Made by a program: the position numbers and the translations under genes. A stretch of 64,000 nt of DNA from the NCBI RefSeq assembly GCF_021603585.1, contig NZ_BQHI01000011.1, forward strand, positions 62,001 through 126,000, given 5' to 3'. Source of the DNA: Pseudomonas sputi (GTDB lineage Bacteria; Pseudomonadota; Gammaproteobacteria; Pseudomonadales; Pseudomonadaceae). Of the stretch, positions 8,139 to 19,893 are shown piece after piece (position 1 is the first letter of the stretch; each line of letters starts with the position of its first letter). Below the pieces are notes generated by a model. The model was not told where the DNA came from and searched no databases. It was given only the letters and a program-made list of their open reading frames with translations.

Positions 8139-8536
8139 GCATTCTGATCAAAACGGTTGCCGAGCACTGGGAGTTTGTCTCGCCTTTGCTTCGAAAGCCG
8201 AAAAGTGAGCAGGATTACGACATGCTGGTGCGGGCTGTCGAAGAAATACTCGACATAACCGGTGATAATGAATCGCATCCATTGATGAGTCTGGTCGACA
8301 TCATTGGTGACTGGATTGCGGAATGGGATCGCACGCATCACCCCATGGCCGAGGCGAGCGGCGAAGAAGTCCTCGGCTATATGATGCGCGAGCATGGTCT
8401 GACACAAAGCGACCTGCCAGGTGTCGGTACTCAATCGGTTGTTTCGGAAATTTTGAGTGGTAAACGCAAGCTCAACCTGCGTCAGATCCGCTGGTTGGCC
8501 GAGCGCTTCAACGTACCGATCGACGTGTTTACCTGA
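8135..8536 (+). CDS. higA: HigA-family antitoxin with XRE-type HTH
   Basis: A 133-residue antitoxin. The C-terminal half holds a helix-turn-helix of the Cro/C1 type (MREHGLTQSDLPG, then TQSVVSEILSGKRKLNLRQI), ending AERFNVPIDVFT, as in HigA/YgjM proteins. The N-terminal part (residues 1-70) is acidic and probably contacts HigB. ATG 8135 overlaps the higB stop; the toxin mRNA tail supplies the ribosome binding site GGAGGGAAAGGT. It should neutralise HigB and autoregulate the operon. It ends 6 bp from the convergent selO stop. Confidence 0.93.
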   Translation: MSILIKTVAEHWEFVSPLLRKPKSEQDYDMLVRAVEEILDITGDNESHPLMSLVDIIGDWIAEWDRTHHPMAEASGEEVLGYMMREHGLTQSDLPGVGTQSVVSEILSGKRKLNLRQIRWLAERFNVPIDVFT

Positions 8537-8542
8537 CCTTGA

Positions 8543-10045
<1,503 letters not shown>

Positions 10046-10054
10046 TTAGCCGGG

Positions 10055-13000
10055 TTAGTCGAGTTTGGCCGGTGGCGGATCCTGCAACGGTTTCTGCTCG
10101 TCGCTGACCGGCGCAATGGTTTTGGTTTCCGGCTCGATTGGCACCATCTTGTATTCCTGGCCCTGGAGGTTCTTCAGGTAAATCTCCATCTGGCGGAACG
10201 AGATGTTGATGTGCTGCTTCTTGAACTCGCGGTTGATGAAGCGGTTGACCTCATCGAGCACCGGGTTACGGTCGCCGAGATCACGCACGTGCATGCGCAG
10301 TTCGTGGTCGAGGGTGCTTTCGCCGAAGTTGAGGAAGTACACGTGCGGCTCGGGCTCCTTGAGCACGCGCGGGTTTTCCCGGGCGGCCTTGAGCAGCAGT
10401 TCCTTGACCAGATCCAGGTCGGAGCCGTAATCCACGCCCAGTTTCAGGGTTACCCGGGTGATGGTGTCGGTCAGCGACCAGTTGATCAGTTGCCCGGTAA
10501 TGAACGTCTTGTTCGGGACAATGATGTCCTTGCGGTCGAAGTCGGTGATGGTCGTGGCGCGGATACGGATCTTGCTCACCGTACCCGAGAGGTTGCCGAT
10601 GGTGATGGTGTCGCCGATCCGCACCGGACGTTCGAACAGGATCATGATGCCGGAGATGAAGTTCGCGAAGATCTCCTGCATGCCGAAACCCAGGCCCACC
10701 GACAGCGCCGCCACCAGCCATTGCAGCTTGTCCCAGCTGACGCCGAGGGTCGACAGGGTCGAGACGAAACCGACCCCGGCGATCACGTACGACAGCAGCG
10801 TCGTGGTCGCGTAGGCGCTGCCCTGGGCCAGATTGAGCTTCGACAATACGAACACTTCAAGCAGGCCCGGCAAGTTGCGGGCGAGCGCAAAGGTGATGCC
10901 GATGATGATCAGCGCGCCGAGCATGTCGCCGATGCTGATCGGCACCATGCTCATGTTGGCGCCGGTGCCGCTGGTGTATTCGTAGAGGGTGATGTTGTCG
11001 AGGTACGAGAACACCGTGATCAGGTCGGCCCAGACCCAGTACAGCGCGGCGATGAAACCGCCGAGCAGTGCCAGACGGATCAGGCGCAGGGACTGTTCGT
11101 TGACCTTTTCGATGTCCAGGGTCGGCTCTTCGATCACCGCTTCGCCGTCGCCGGCTTCTTTCGCGGCCTGACGTTTGGCCAGGGCGCGCTGGTAAGCCAG
11201 GCGGCGTGCCGCAACCGCCAGTCCACGGACGAAAGTCGCTTCGATCACCAGCCAGAACATCAGCAGGTACAGGGTGTTGATCAAGCGGTCGCTGAGCTTC
11301 AGCGCGGTGTAGTAGTAGCCGAAGCACACGGCGACGAACAGCGCGATGGGCAGCAAGGTAAACATCACGCCCACGGCCTTGCGAAACAGCGAGGCGTTTT
11401 CGTGGGTCGGGCTGCTGATCAGCAGGCGGCTGAGCAGCCACGCCATCAGGGCGTAGCAGGTCAGCACCACCGGCATGCCGATAACGTCATCGGCCAGCGC
11501 CGCCGGTTGCAGCTCGGCAACCGCCACCACCGCCACCAATGCCATGACCACCAGACCGAGGCGACGGACCCAGCCTTGCAGGAATTCGACCTGCGGCTTT
11601 TCCCAGCGGAAGTGCAATTCGGCGACGCCGCCCGGCGCGAGGATCCGGTAAGCGGTGTAGAACACCAGCCACGCCTGGGCCATTTGCAGCAGCGCCGCGC
11701 CCATGTTGGCGTTCTGCCCGCGAGCGTCGATCTGCAACGCCAGCCCGCACAGGGCCAGGCCCAGCGCCACGGGCATTGCCAGCAGAATATTGATCAGGAT
11801 CGCCTGCGGCGTGTGCCACTGGCTGTCACGCTTGAAGTGACCGATGTCCTGGTGAACCTTGTTCAGGCGCGAATAAAGTTGCTTGCGCCGCCACAGCAGT
11901 GCGCCGATCAGCAGCGCCAGCGGCAGGAACAACAACGGTCGCTGGGTCAGGCCGTCGGTCAGTTCGCTCAAGCTCGAGGCCAGCGGCAAGGTGTCGATCT
12001 GACGCTTGAGACGTTCCGGCACGCCGCGCATCCATTCGGTGTCCAGCGGCTTGTTGCTCGGAATCCAGAACATCTGCTCGTCGAGGGTCGCGCGCAGGCT
12101 TTGCGCGGTGCTCAGCAGTTGTTTCTGGTTCAGTTGCAGGGTGATCGACTCGTTGAGCATCGCGCTCAGTTCGCGACTCAGCCGCTCCAGCAGATCGACG
12201 CGGGTGTTGGCCAGCTCCAGCAGACTCTTGCGCAGTTGTGGCGTGACTTGCTCCGGCGGCTGGGTGGACAGCAGGTTGTCGACGTAAGTCGCCGGATTGC
12301 TCAGTTGTTCGCGCTGTTGGTTGATTTCGAACTGGTACAGGCGAATGTCGGCGATCTGATCCGCCAGGTCGCGGTCGACCTTGAGGCGCGGCAGCGCTTG
12401 CTTCTGCTTATAGAGAATCTTCGACAGCAGCAGGCTGCCCTTGAGCACGTTGATCTGCTCGTCGAGAGCCGAGTCGCTCTGGGTCACGCTGTCGAGTTGC
12501 TGTTTGGTCTGCAGGTTCTGCTGGGTCAGTTCGTTGAGGCGGTCAGTGCTTTTCAGCAGATAGTCGGAGAGCTTGAGGTTGGCCGCGCTTTCCGTGGCGA
12601 GCAGAGTGCTGCTGCCGGACTTCTGCGCCTCGATCGACTGCTGCGTCACGGTTTCCTGCGACAGGGTCAAGCGCTTCTGGTTGATCAGGGTTTGCAGTTC
12701 CTGGATCTCGCGATCCAGACGGTCGGATTTTTCCGAGAGCAGGTCATGCTGACTGTTGCCCAGATCCTGCAACTGGCTGTTGCCGGCCAGCTCCTGACGG
12801 CGCAGCGGGATCAACGCGTTGAGCGCCGCCAGCTCGGCGTTGAGCAGGTCGCGCTGCTCGGCGCTGACGGTCTTGCCGGCGTCCTTGCCGGACTTGAGGA
12901 TGTTGTTGATCTGCTGGATGCGCGTCTGGCTGCTGGAAATCTCGGCCTGGGCGCGCTCGGGGCGGGTCTGGGCGGTGATGATCAGGCTGTTGGCGTCGGC

Positions 13001-13408
13001 CAGGGCCTTTTGCAGATCGCTTTGCTGGGTCGAACGCTCGGTGAGCATCTGCTCCAGCTGCTGGATGTTTTCCTTGGGGAAGCGCTGCGCCACCGGCACC
13101 ACGGCGCTGGCCTTGAGGCGGGTCAGTTCGCGCGAATTCTCGATGGTCTGCTTCGGCGCAGTGGCCAACTGCTGCTTGAGGTCGATCAGCTTCTGTTCGT
13201 AGTCACGCCGGTTGTTGAGCTGGTTCAGCGTGTTTTGCAGGACCGTCTGCAGGGCCTTCTTGTCGGCCTCGGGCAGTTTGCTGTCGGTGAGTTTGTCCAG
13301 GCTGGCCTGCACGGCGTCGCTGGACGGCGGTTCGGCGGCTTGCAGCGGGCCGACGGAAAGACTCAGGCCCAACAGGGCCGCGAGGAAAAAGGAGCGCAGG
13401 GTAGGCAT
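10055..13408 (-). CDS. mscK: Mechanosensitive channel MscK (KefA)
   Basis: A 1117-residue protein, the size of E. coli MscK. A signal peptide (FFLAALLGLSLSVGPLQA) is followed by a roughly 450-residue periplasmic region rich in Gln and Leu with coiled-coil character, about ten membrane segments, and the MscS-like core. The pore helix and beta domain are recognisable from GFGMQEIFANFISGIMILFE, then RIGDTITIGNLSGTVSKI and VPNKTFITGQLINWSL. The channel opens on membrane tension during osmotic downshift and in E. coli is modulated by potassium. It lies next to a K+/H+ antiporter gene on the same strand, 34 bp away, consistent with joint ion homeostasis. Confidence 0.95.
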   Translation of the reverse strand: MPTLRSFFLAALLGLSLSVGPLQAAEPPSSDAVQASLDKLTDSKLPEADKKALQTVLQNTLNQLNNRRDYEQKLIDLKQQLATAPKQTIENSRELTRLKASAVVPVAQRFPKENIQQLEQMLTERSTQQSDLQKALADANSLIITAQTRPERAQAEISSSQTRIQQINNILKSGKDAGKTVSAEQRDLLNAELAALNALIPLRRQELAGNSQLQDLGNSQHDLLSEKSDRLDREIQELQTLINQKRLTLSQETVTQQSIEAQKSGSSTLLATESAANLKLSDYLLKSTDRLNELTQQNLQTKQQLDSVTQSDSALDEQINVLKGSLLLSKILYKQKQALPRLKVDRDLADQIADIRLYQFEINQQREQLSNPATYVDNLLSTQPPEQVTPQLRKSLLELANTRVDLLERLSRELSAMLNESITLQLNQKQLLSTAQSLRATLDEQMFWIPSNKPLDTEWMRGVPERLKRQIDTLPLASSLSELTDGLTQRPLLFLPLALLIGALLWRRKQLYSRLNKVHQDIGHFKRDSQWHTPQAILINILLAMPVALGLALCGLALQIDARGQNANMGAALLQMAQAWLVFYTAYRILAPGGVAELHFRWEKPQVEFLQGWVRRLGLVVMALVAVVAVAELQPAALADDVIGMPVVLTCYALMAWLLSRLLISSPTHENASLFRKAVGVMFTLLPIALFVAVCFGYYYTALKLSDRLINTLYLLMFWLVIEATFVRGLAVAARRLAYQRALAKRQAAKEAGDGEAVIEEPTLDIEKVNEQSLRLIRLALLGGFIAALYWVWADLITVFSYLDNITLYEYTSGTGANMSMVPISIGDMLGALIIIGITFALARNLPGLLEVFVLSKLNLAQGSAYATTTLLSYVIAGVGFVSTLSTLGVSWDKLQWLVAALSVGLGFGMQEIFANFISGIMILFERPVRIGDTITIGNLSGTVSKIRIRATTITDFDRKDIIVPNKTFITGQLINWSLTDTITRVTLKLGVDYGSDLDLVKELLLKAARENPRVLKEPEPHVYFLNFGESTLDHELRMHVRDLGDRNPVLDEVNRFINREFKKQHINISFRQMEIYLKNLQGQEYKMVPIEPETKTIAPVSDEQKPLQDPPPAKLD

Positions 13409-13442
13409 AGAGACCGGTCAAGCAAGTGAGAGTGGACGCAGT

Positions 13443-15185
13443 TTAGAGGAAGAGTCCGGGGCCCGGGCGACTTCCTTCGGGGAATCTGACGCCCACTTTG
13501 GCGATCTTGTTCCCGTCCATGACCGCAACCGTCCAGTGGGTGTTGTTCCATTCCACCTGGTCGCCAACGATCGGTGCACCGCCGACTTTCTGGGCAATGA
13601 AGTGGCCCAGGGTCATGTCCGGATCGATGCCTTCGGCGGGCAGGCCGTACAGGGCGGCAACCGCTTTGAGCTGGGCGTCTCCTTCGAGTACGAAGTCGCC
13701 GAAGAAACGCAGATCCAGGCCGCGTTGTGGCGCCTGGCTGAACAGTTTTCCGAGGGCCGGAAGGTTGTGTTCATGGCCGATGACGCACAGCAAATCATCG
13801 ACCTCCAGCACCGTACTACCCGACGGATGGAGCAATTGCTGACCGCGAAACAGGGCCGCGATACGTGTGCCTTCAGGCATCTTCAGTTCGCGCAGGGGCG
13901 AGCCGATGCACCATTTTTCCGCGCCGAGCTTGTAGACGAACAGCTCCCACTCGCTGGTGACGTGCACTTCGAGGGCGGCGCGGGAGATCGGCGCCGGTTC
14001 CGGCGGCACGGTCACCTTGAGCAGCTTGGCCACCCACGGCAGGCTCGTGCCCTGCACCAGCAGTGACACCAGCACGATAAAGAACGCGAGGTTGAAGTAC
14101 AGCTGCGCATTCGGCAGCCCGGCCATCAGCGGGAACACCGCCAGAATGATCGGCACCGCGCCGCGCAGGCCCACCCAGGAAATGAAGGCTTTCTCGCGGC
14201 CGTGGAAGGCCTTGAACGGCAGCAGCCCGACCAGCACCGACAGCGGCCGTGCGAACAGAATCATCCACAGCGCCAGACCCAGGGCAGGCACGGCGATCGG
14301 CAGCAGATCATGCGGCGTGACCAGCAGGCCCAGCACCAGGAACATGCCGATCTGCGCCAGCCACGCCATGCCGTCGAGCATGTGCAGAATGCCGTGACGG
14401 CTGCGCACCGGGCGGTTACCGATCACCAGGCCGCACAGGTACACGGCGAGGAAGCCGCTGCCGTGCAGGGCGTTGGTCAGGGCGAACACCACCAGGCCGC
14501 CGGCGATCACCAGAATCGGATACAGACCGGCGGCAAGATTGATCCGGTTGACCATTTGCAGCATCAGCCAGCCCCCACCCAGACCGATCACGCCACCGAT
14601 GCCGAACTCGCGGATCAGGTGGGTCAACAGGCTCCAGTGCAGGCCGGTCTGGCCGCTGGCAAGCATGTCGATCAGGGTCACGGTGAGGAACACCGCCATC
14701 GGGTCGTTGCTGCCGGATTCGATTTCCAGGCTGGCGGTCACCCGCTCGTTCAGGCCCTTGCCGCCGAGCAGCGAGAACACCGCGGCGGCGTCCGTGGAGC
14801 CGACGATGGCGCCGATCAGCAGGCCTTGTATCAGATTGAGGTCAAACAGCCACGCGGCGGCCATGCCGGTGAGGCCGGTGGTGATAAGAACCCCGACCGT
14901 CGCCAGCGACAAGGCCGGCCACAGGGCCACGCGGAAACTGGACACCCGGGTGCGCAAGCCGCCGTCGAGCAGGATCACTGCCAGCGCGAGGTTGCCGACC
15001 AGATAGGCCGTCGGGTAGTTATCGAAAATGATCCCGCCGCCATCGACCCCGGCAGCCATGCCGACCGCGAGGATGATCACCAGAATCGGGATGCCGAGAC
15101 GCGAAGACAGGGAGCTGACAAGAATACTTGCGCCTACCAGCAACGCGCCGATCAAGAACAGGCTGTTGATGGTCGTCGCATTCAA
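13443..15185 (-). CDS. nhaP2: K+/H+ antiporter of the NhaP2/CvrA type
   Basis: A 580-residue CPA1 family antiporter. Twelve or so membrane segments occupy residues 1-390, with [14 protein letters not shown] and [16 protein letters not shown], the conserved Asp-containing ion-binding helices, and [18 protein letters not shown]-terminal cytoplasmic part (about 400-580) contains a TrkA-C-like domain ([21 protein letters not shown]) and a CorC/HlyC-like end. It exchanges cytoplasmic K+ for protons at the inner membrane. E. coli CvrA and Vibrio NhaP2 are close in architecture. The upstream region contains a leader of unknown structure and a repeat hairpin belonging to the next gene. Confidence 0.93.
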   Translation of the reverse strand: MNATTINSLFLIGALLVGASILVSSLSSRLGIPILVIILAVGMAAGVDGGGIIFDNYPTAYLVGNLALAVILLDGGLRTRVSSFRVALWPALSLATVGVLITTGLTGMAAAWLFDLNLIQGLLIGAIVGSTDAAAVFSLLGGKGLNERVTASLEIESGSNDPMAVFLTVTLIDMLASGQTGLHWSLLTHLIREFGIGGVIGLGGGWLMLQMVNRINLAAGLYPILVIAGGLVVFALTNALHGSGFLAVYLCGLVIGNRPVRSRHGILHMLDGMAWLAQIGMFLVLGLLVTPHDLLPIAVPALGLALWMILFARPLSVLVGLLPFKAFHGREKAFISWVGLRGAVPIILAVFPLMAGLPNAQLYFNLAFFIVLVSLLVQGTSLPWVAKLLKVTVPPEPAPISRAALEVHVTSEWELFVYKLGAEKWCIGSPLRELKMPEGTRIAALFRGQQLLHPSGSTVLEVDDLLCVIGHEHNLPALGKLFSQAPQRGLDLRFFGDFVLEGDAQLKAVAALYGLPAEGIDPDMTLGHFIAQKVGGAPIVGDQVEWNNTHWTVAVMDGNKIAKVGVRFPEGSRPGPGLFL

Positions 15186-15300
15186 AGGCAGTACTCCAGA
15201 AGCGGAAAGACGGGCACAAACTGACCATGCAGTCTGCGTGCCAGCGATTCTAACCTGTTGAAATGTGATGCTGTCAAAAAGCTTTTTCAGCTTGGCGCAA

Positions 15301-15346
15301 GATCGTTCCCACGCAGACGGTTCGACGCCTCGACGTGGGAGCGATC
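15301..15346. repeat. Imperfect inverted repeat of the GATCGTTCCCACG family, terminator of the chemoreceptor gene
   Basis: GATCGTTCCCACG opens the element and CGTGGGAGCGATC closes it, with one mismatch between the arms. It sits 12 bp downstream of the minus-strand chemoreceptor stop, where it can act as a transcription terminator or 3' stabiliser. Related copies are at 19832-19884, 21830-21843 and 31343-31492. Confidence 0.75.
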
Positions 15347-15357
15347 AATGCAGAGGG

Positions 15358-16983
15358 TTAGAGGCTGAACCGCCCAACCATATTGTTCAGATCCAGCGCC
15401 AGGCGCGACAGCTCGTTGCTCGCCGCACTGGTCTGATTCGCGCCGGTCGCCGATTGCACCGACAGATCGCGGATGTTCACCAGGTTGCGATCCACTTCCC
15501 GCGCCACTTGCGCCTGCTCTTCGGCGGCGCTGGCGATCACCAGGTTGCGCTCGTTGATTTCGACGATGGCCGTGTTGATCGTGTCCAGCGACAGGCCGGC
15601 GCCACGGGCGATGTTCAGGGTCGACTCGGCGCGTTCGGTGCTGTTGCGCATCGAGTCCACGGCGTGTTCGGTGCCGCTCTGGATGCTGCCGATCATGCGC
15701 TCGATTTCGCTGGTCGACTGCTGGGTGCGGTGGGCCAGGGCACGGACCTCATCGGCCACCACGGCAAAACCACGACCGGCTTCACCGGCACGGGCCGCTT
15801 CGATGGCCGCGTTCAGTGCCAGCAGGTTGGTCTGGTCAGCCAGACCACGGATCACGTCCAGCACCTTGCCGATATCGCGGGATTCGTTGGCCAGATCGCC
15901 GATCAGGGTCGCGGTGCTCTGCACGTCGGCGCTCATGCGTTCGATGGCGCTGACGGTTTCCTGCACCAGATCACGGCCGTCGCCGGCGGAGGTGGTGGCG
16001 TTCTTCGAGGCTTCCGAGGTGCTGACCGCGTTGCGCGCAACTTCTTCCACGGCGCTGGTCATCTCGTTGACCGCCGTGGCGGCCTGCTCGATTTCGTTGT
16101 TCTGCTGGGTCAGGCCTCGGGCGCTTTCATCGGTGACGCTGTTCAGCTCTTCGGCGGCAGAGGCCAGTTGGGTGGCCGAGCCGGAAATCCGTTGCAGCGT
16201 GTCGCGCAGCTTCGATTGCATTTTGGCCATGGCGGCCAGCAGGCGTCCGGCTTCGTCGGTGCCGTCCACGTGGATCGGCTGGGTCAGGTTGCCTTCGGCG
16301 ATGGTTTCCGCTGCATCCAGCGCCTTGGCGATCGGCTTGGTGATGCTGCTGGTCAACAGCCAGGCGAACAGCAAGGTCAGGCCGGTGGCAATCACCAGCA
16401 GGGTCACCACCAGATTGAACGACATCGAATACTGATCAGTGGCGCCCTGATTGGTCTCGGCGATCTGTTGGGTGTTGATCTCCAGCAAACGCGCGAGGGC
16501 GGTATTCACCGCTTCGGAGTTGGCGAGCAAATCGGTGTTGAGCAGTTGCCGCAGTTCATCGACCTGGTTGTTGCGCGACAGAGTCTTCATGCGGTCTTCG
16601 AGCTGGCGGTACTGCGCCAGCAACTGCAGGTACTGATCGTACGCCGCGCGTTCTTGCGAGCCACTGATCAGGGGTTCGTAGGCGCGTTGCGCGTCGGCGA
16701 TCTGCCGGTTGCGCAGATCAAACAGTTCGATGGTTTTTTGCTGGACATCTGGCTCACGGTTGATCAGCAACCGATACGACAGCACGCGCAGGCGCAGGGT
16801 CAACTGGGTGAATTCGTCGAGGGCCTTGATCGATGGCACGCTGGCCGTGGCGATGTCTTCGCCCGCCGCACGGATTTTGCTCATCTGGTTCAGGGCGAAC
16901 ACGCCGAGAATCAGCATCAGGCCGCCGATCAGGGCGAAACCGGTGAACGCCCGGGGGGCGATATTCATGTTGCGAAGGGACAT
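15358..16983 (-). CDS. Methyl-accepting chemotaxis protein with four-helix-bundle-type sensor
   Basis: A 541-residue chemoreceptor. It has an N-terminal membrane segment ([20 protein letters not shown]), a mostly helical periplasmic sensor of about 155 residues, a second membrane segment ([20 protein letters not shown]), a HAMP domain with [20 protein letters not shown], and a signalling hairpin containing [20 protein letters not shown]. No CheR-binding pentapeptide is present; it ends GRFSL. The start MSLRNMN at 16983 is chosen over an upstream in-frame ATG at 17010. A sigma28-type promoter at 17041-17067 points at it. The ligand cannot be deduced from sequence. Confidence 0.92.
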   Translation of the reverse strand: MSLRNMNIAPRAFTGFALIGGLMLILGVFALNQMSKIRAAGEDIATASVPSIKALDEFTQLTLRLRVLSYRLLINREPDVQQKTIELFDLRNRQIADAQRAYEPLISGSQERAAYDQYLQLLAQYRQLEDRMKTLSRNNQVDELRQLLNTDLLANSEAVNTALARLLEINTQQIAETNQGATDQYSMSFNLVVTLLVIATGLTLLFAWLLTSSITKPIAKALDAAETIAEGNLTQPIHVDGTDEAGRLLAAMAKMQSKLRDTLQRISGSATQLASAAEELNSVTDESARGLTQQNNEIEQAATAVNEMTSAVEEVARNAVSTSEASKNATTSAGDGRDLVQETVSAIERMSADVQSTATLIGDLANESRDIGKVLDVIRGLADQTNLLALNAAIEAARAGEAGRGFAVVADEVRALAHRTQQSTSEIERMIGSIQSGTEHAVDSMRNSTERAESTLNIARGAGLSLDTINTAIVEINERNLVIASAAEEQAQVAREVDRNLVNIRDLSVQSATGANQTSAASNELSRLALDLNNMVGRFSL

Positions 16984-17040
16984 GGTGCGAATACCAGGGA
17001 AGGGCCGCATCCGTGCGGGCTGAGACTGCTGTTGGGTGAC

Positions 17041-17067
17041 TTATCGGTCATACGACTAAAGTCTTGA
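17041..17067 (-). promoter_or_regulatory. Sigma28 (FliA) type promoter for the chemoreceptor gene
   Basis: On the minus strand TCAAGACT (plus 17060-17067), an 11-bp spacer and ACCGATAA (plus 17041-17048) align with the flagellar consensus TAAAGTTT-N11-GCCGATAA; the -10 box differs by one base. The distance to the start codon at 16983 is about 50 bp, normal for a FliA-dependent chemotaxis gene. Confidence 0.75.
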
Positions 17068-17261
17068 GGCCGTGTGCGTATTTGTCGCATGGGGCGTCGG
17101 GCGACGAAGTGCAGGAACCAGATCGGCAGATCACAGTCTCTAACACTCGCAAGAACGGTCGGCCGCCAGGAAAATCAAGGCCTTGCGCCGGTTTAACCCT
17201 GGCGTCAACGACGACTTTTCTTTATCGTACGCGCCCTTTGAAAAAGCCCTGGAAGATCAAA

Positions 17262-17492
17262 ATGTTGGAAGCATCCCTCAGCCAATTGGAACAGCTCGTC
17301 AGCGATCTGGTGCAACAGAACCAGACCCTGTCGGAAACCAACCAGACCCTGTCCACGGAACTGGCCCAGGCCAAGGATGAAAACGAAAGCCTGCAACTGA
17401 GCCTGATGGAACAGGAAGAAAAGCACGGCGCCACCGCCGCACGCATCCAGGCCCTGGTTGATCGCGTCAACGCAGGTCCTGTCAGCGCATGA
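17262..17492 (+). CDS. Small coiled-coil protein, TIGR02449/ZapB-like
   Basis: A 76-residue protein that is almost entirely predicted coiled coil: LEASLSQLEQLVSDLVQQNQ followed by TLSETNQTLSTELAQAKDEN, with regular heptads rich in Leu, Gln, Asn and Glu. Such proteins sit directly before zapA in pseudomonads and are thought to be division-associated. ATG 17262 has a GGAAG ribosome binding site; a longer in-frame extension upstream is unlikely. It overlaps the following ZapA-like gene by 4 bp (ATGA). The sequence differs from the TIGR02449 protein I remember next to zapA and 6S RNA, so it may be a paralogue. Confidence 0.75.
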   Translation: MLEASLSQLEQLVSDLVQQNQTLSETNQTLSTELAQAKDENESLQLSLMEQEEKHGATAARIQALVDRVNAGPVSA

Positions 17493-17791
17493 ACCACGGC
17501 ACAGCAGGGGTAAAGGTCATCTCCATCATGGGGGAGGACTATTCGATCAAGGCACCGGCCGGGGAAGAACAGACCCTGCTGGACGCTGCGTTGATGCTCA
17601 AGGCCGCACTGGCCGACACCAAGAAGAAATACCCGACCCTGATCGGTGACCGCCTGCTGGTGCTGGCGGCAATGAATCTGTGCTCGCAGCAGATTGAAAT
17701 GAAGAAGCAGCACCAGCAGGAACTCGAGCGTTACCAAGAGCAAGTCAGCGCCACGGTCGAGACCATCGCCAAAACCATCAATCAGGGCTGA
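17489..17791 (+). CDS. ZapA-family cell division protein
   Basis: A 100-residue protein with the ZapA layout: an N-terminal beta-rich head ([20 protein letters not shown]), then [20 protein letters not shown] and [19 protein letters not shown] leading into a C-terminal coiled coil. ZapA dimers cross-link FtsZ filaments at the division ring. The usual pseudomonad zapA is followed by 6S RNA and a 5-formyltetrahydrofolate cyclo-ligase gene; neither is visible here, so this may be a second ZapA-like protein with its partner gene upstream. It probably shares a transcript with that gene. Confidence 0.82.
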   Translation: MNHGTAGVKVISIMGEDYSIKAPAGEEQTLLDAALMLKAALADTKKKYPTLIGDRLLVLAAMNLCSQQIEMKKQHQQELERYQEQVSATVETIAKTINQG

Positions 17792-17842
17792 TGGGGTTGC
17801 GCACAACCAAGGAATAAGATTGTCGATTGCGTTGTATACAAT

Positions 17843-17858
17843 CGGCACGGCTGTTGCA
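17843..17858 (+). promoter_or_regulatory. Sigma54-type promoter for the second chemoreceptor gene
   Basis: CGGCACGGCTGTTGCA matches the sigma54 consensus TGGCACG-N4-TTGCA at all positions but the first, with the GG and GC at the correct distance. Predicted +1 is near 17869, followed by GGGGG at 17880-17884 and ATG 17892. A TTGTATACAA palindrome (17832-17841) lies immediately upstream. An activator site further upstream was not identified. Confidence 0.65.
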
Positions 17859-17891
17859 GTGTTTCAGCCTCTTATTCTTTGGGGGTGCTCC

Positions 17892-19829
17892 ATGCAGTTC
17901 TGGCGTCGCAGTATTCAATGGCAGTTGATCCTCGGCATGGGCACCGCCCTGCTGGTCAGCATTCTGATCGTGGTTGGCATTTATACCCTGGTGGTCAACC
18001 GTCTCGCCCAGAGCTATCTGGTCGAGCAGGCCCTGCCGTCGAGCATCGAAGCGACGCGCAACGACATCGAACGAATCCTCGTTCAACCTCTCACCGCCGC
18101 CAAGGACATCGCCAGCAACACCATGGTCCGCGACTGGCTGGCCAATGGTGAGGAATCCGGCAAAACGGCGGGCTTCGCGCAGTATCTGGAAGGCATCCGC
18201 GCCGAACACAAGGCTTTTACTGCTTTGATCATCGGCACCGGATCCAATCACTACATCACCGAGAAAGGCCTGGATCGCACCCTCAGTCGCGACAAACCGG
18301 CCGATGCGTGGTTCTACTCGTTTCTCGACAGCAATCAGCCGCGAACCCTGAACATCGACAACGACGGAGCCACCGGAGAGCTGGCGCTGTTCATCGATTT
18401 GAAGGTGGAGCAGGCCGGCAAAGTGGTGGGCGTCGCGGGGCTCGGGCTGAGCATGAAAGAGCTGTCGGAGCTGATCCACAATTTCAGCTTCGGCGAGCGC
18501 GGCAAGGTCTATCTCGTGCGTTCCGACGGTTTGATCCAGGTCCATCCCGAGGCACAGTTCAGCGGCAAGCGCACCTTGAGCGAGCAGATCGGCGCCTCAG
18601 CAGCACAAGCAGTCATGGGCCATAAAGCGGCGAGCAACAGCAGCTTCCAGCGCGACGGCGAAGATTTCCTCGCCTTCAGCCTGCCTTTGCGCGACCTCGG
18701 CTGGACCCTGGTGGCCGAAGTGCCACAGTCGCAGATCTACGCCGAAGCCCGCCGGGCGATGTGGATGAGCAGCGGGATCGGTCTGACGGTGGCGCTGGTT
18801 TGTCTGGCGCTGGTGATCTGGCTGGCCCAGGGGCTGGTGCGACCGATTCGTCAGGTAACAGCTGCGCTGGTAGCCATCGGTAGCGGTGGTGGAGATTTGA
18901 CTCACCGGTTAGATTCCAGTCGCGCCGATGAACTGGGCGATCTTGCACGGGGCTTCAACCGTTTCCTCGACAGCCAGCGTGGGATGATCGGCGAAGTGCT
19001 GACCACCAGCGAGCGCCTGCGCGTTGCCGTCAGCCAGGTGGCCAGGGTTGTGGACAACACCGCCGAACGCTCCGGCCGTCAGCAGGAAATGACCGACATG
19101 GTCGCTACCGCCGTCCACGAAATGGGCCTGACCGTGCAGGAGATTGCCCAAAACGCTGGCAATGCTGCGCTCGCCTCGCAAACCGCCCGTGACGAAGCGA
19201 TGCAGGCGCGGGAAGTGGTCGGCAGTTCGATTCGCCATATTGAAAGCATGTCCGATGACATCGGCGTCGCCGCCGGCGCGGTGGGTGAGCTGGCGCATCA
19301 GGTGGCGTCCATCGATCAGGTGCTGGCGGTGATTCGCGGGGTGTCCGAGCAGACCAACCTTTTGGCATTGAACGCGGCGATTGAAGCGGCGCGGGCCGGG
19401 GACATGGGGCGTGGTTTTGCGGTGGTGGCCGATGAGGTTCGGACGCTGGCGCGCCGGACTCAGGCGTCTACCGACGAAATTCAGCAGATGATCGGCAGCC
19501 TCAAGCAAGGTGCGGAGAATGCGGTGTCATCGATGCGCACCGGCCAGGCCGCGACGGGCACCGGAGTCGAGTCGAGCCAGCGTACCGGGGCGTCGCTGAC
19601 GGCGATAACCGGGCAGGTCGAGCGCATCAGCGACATGAACCATCAGGTCGCGACGGCGACGGAAGAGCAGTCGGCGGTGACCGAGGAGATCAACCGCAAC
19701 GTGCAGGGCATCTCCGATCTGGCCCGGGCGACGGCGGGGGAGGTTCGGGCGTGTCGTGAGGATTGTCAGATGCTGCAGCGGTTGGCAGATGATCTGGCGC
19801 GGCAGATGGGTGGGTTCAAACTGAGCTGA
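17892..19829 (+). CDS. Methyl-accepting chemotaxis protein with large Cache-like periplasmic sensor
   Basis: A 645-residue chemoreceptor. The first membrane segment ([20 protein letters not shown]) is followed by a periplasmic region of about 270 residues with features of Cache domains, including [14 protein letters not shown] and [11 protein letters not shown]; then a second membrane segment ([20 protein letters not shown]), HAMP and a signalling hairpin with [20 protein letters not shown]. It ends GGFKLS without a CheR pentapeptide. ATG 17892 follows GGGGG at 9 bp; a TTG 72 bp upstream would lie across the promoter and is rejected. Ligand unknown. Confidence 0.92.
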   Translation: MQFWRRSIQWQLILGMGTALLVSILIVVGIYTLVVNRLAQSYLVEQALPSSIEATRNDIERILVQPLTAAKDIASNTMVRDWLANGEESGKTAGFAQYLEGIRAEHKAFTALIIGTGSNHYITEKGLDRTLSRDKPADAWFYSFLDSNQPRTLNIDNDGATGELALFIDLKVEQAGKVVGVAGLGLSMKELSELIHNFSFGERGKVYLVRSDGLIQVHPEAQFSGKRTLSEQIGASAAQAVMGHKAASNSSFQRDGEDFLAFSLPLRDLGWTLVAEVPQSQIYAEARRAMWMSSGIGLTVALVCLALVIWLAQGLVRPIRQVTAALVAIGSGGGDLTHRLDSSRADELGDLARGFNRFLDSQRGMIGEVLTTSERLRVAVSQVARVVDNTAERSGRQQEMTDMVATAVHEMGLTVQEIAQNAGNAALASQTARDEAMQAREVVGSSIRHIESMSDDIGVAAGAVGELAHQVASIDQVLAVIRGVSEQTNLLALNAAIEAARAGDMGRGFAVVADEVRTLARRTQASTDEIQQMIGSLKQGAENAVSSMRTGQAATGTGVESSQRTGASLTAITGQVERISDMNHQVATATEEQSAVTEEINRNVQGISDLARATAGEVRACREDCQMLQRLADDLARQMGGFKLS

Positions 19830-19831
19830 CT

Positions 19832-19884
19832 GATCGTTCCCTGTCGAGGCACTGATCGTTCCCACGCAGAGCGTGGGAACGATC
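19832..19884. repeat. GATCGTTCCCACG repeat: half copy plus perfect hairpin
   Basis: A half copy GATCGTTCCC (19832-19841) is followed by a perfect 14-bp inverted repeat, GATCGTTCCCACGC (19854-19867), loop AGA, and GCGTGGGAACGATC (19871-19884). It lies between convergent genes and can serve both as terminator. One of a family of such elements in this window. Confidence 0.85.
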
Positions 19885-19893
19885 ATTAAGAGG

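Noticed and set aside
17792-17891. 6S RNA gene after the ZapA-like gene
   Set aside because: The 100-bp gap is too short for 6S RNA and shows a sigma54-type promoter instead of a 6S-like fold.
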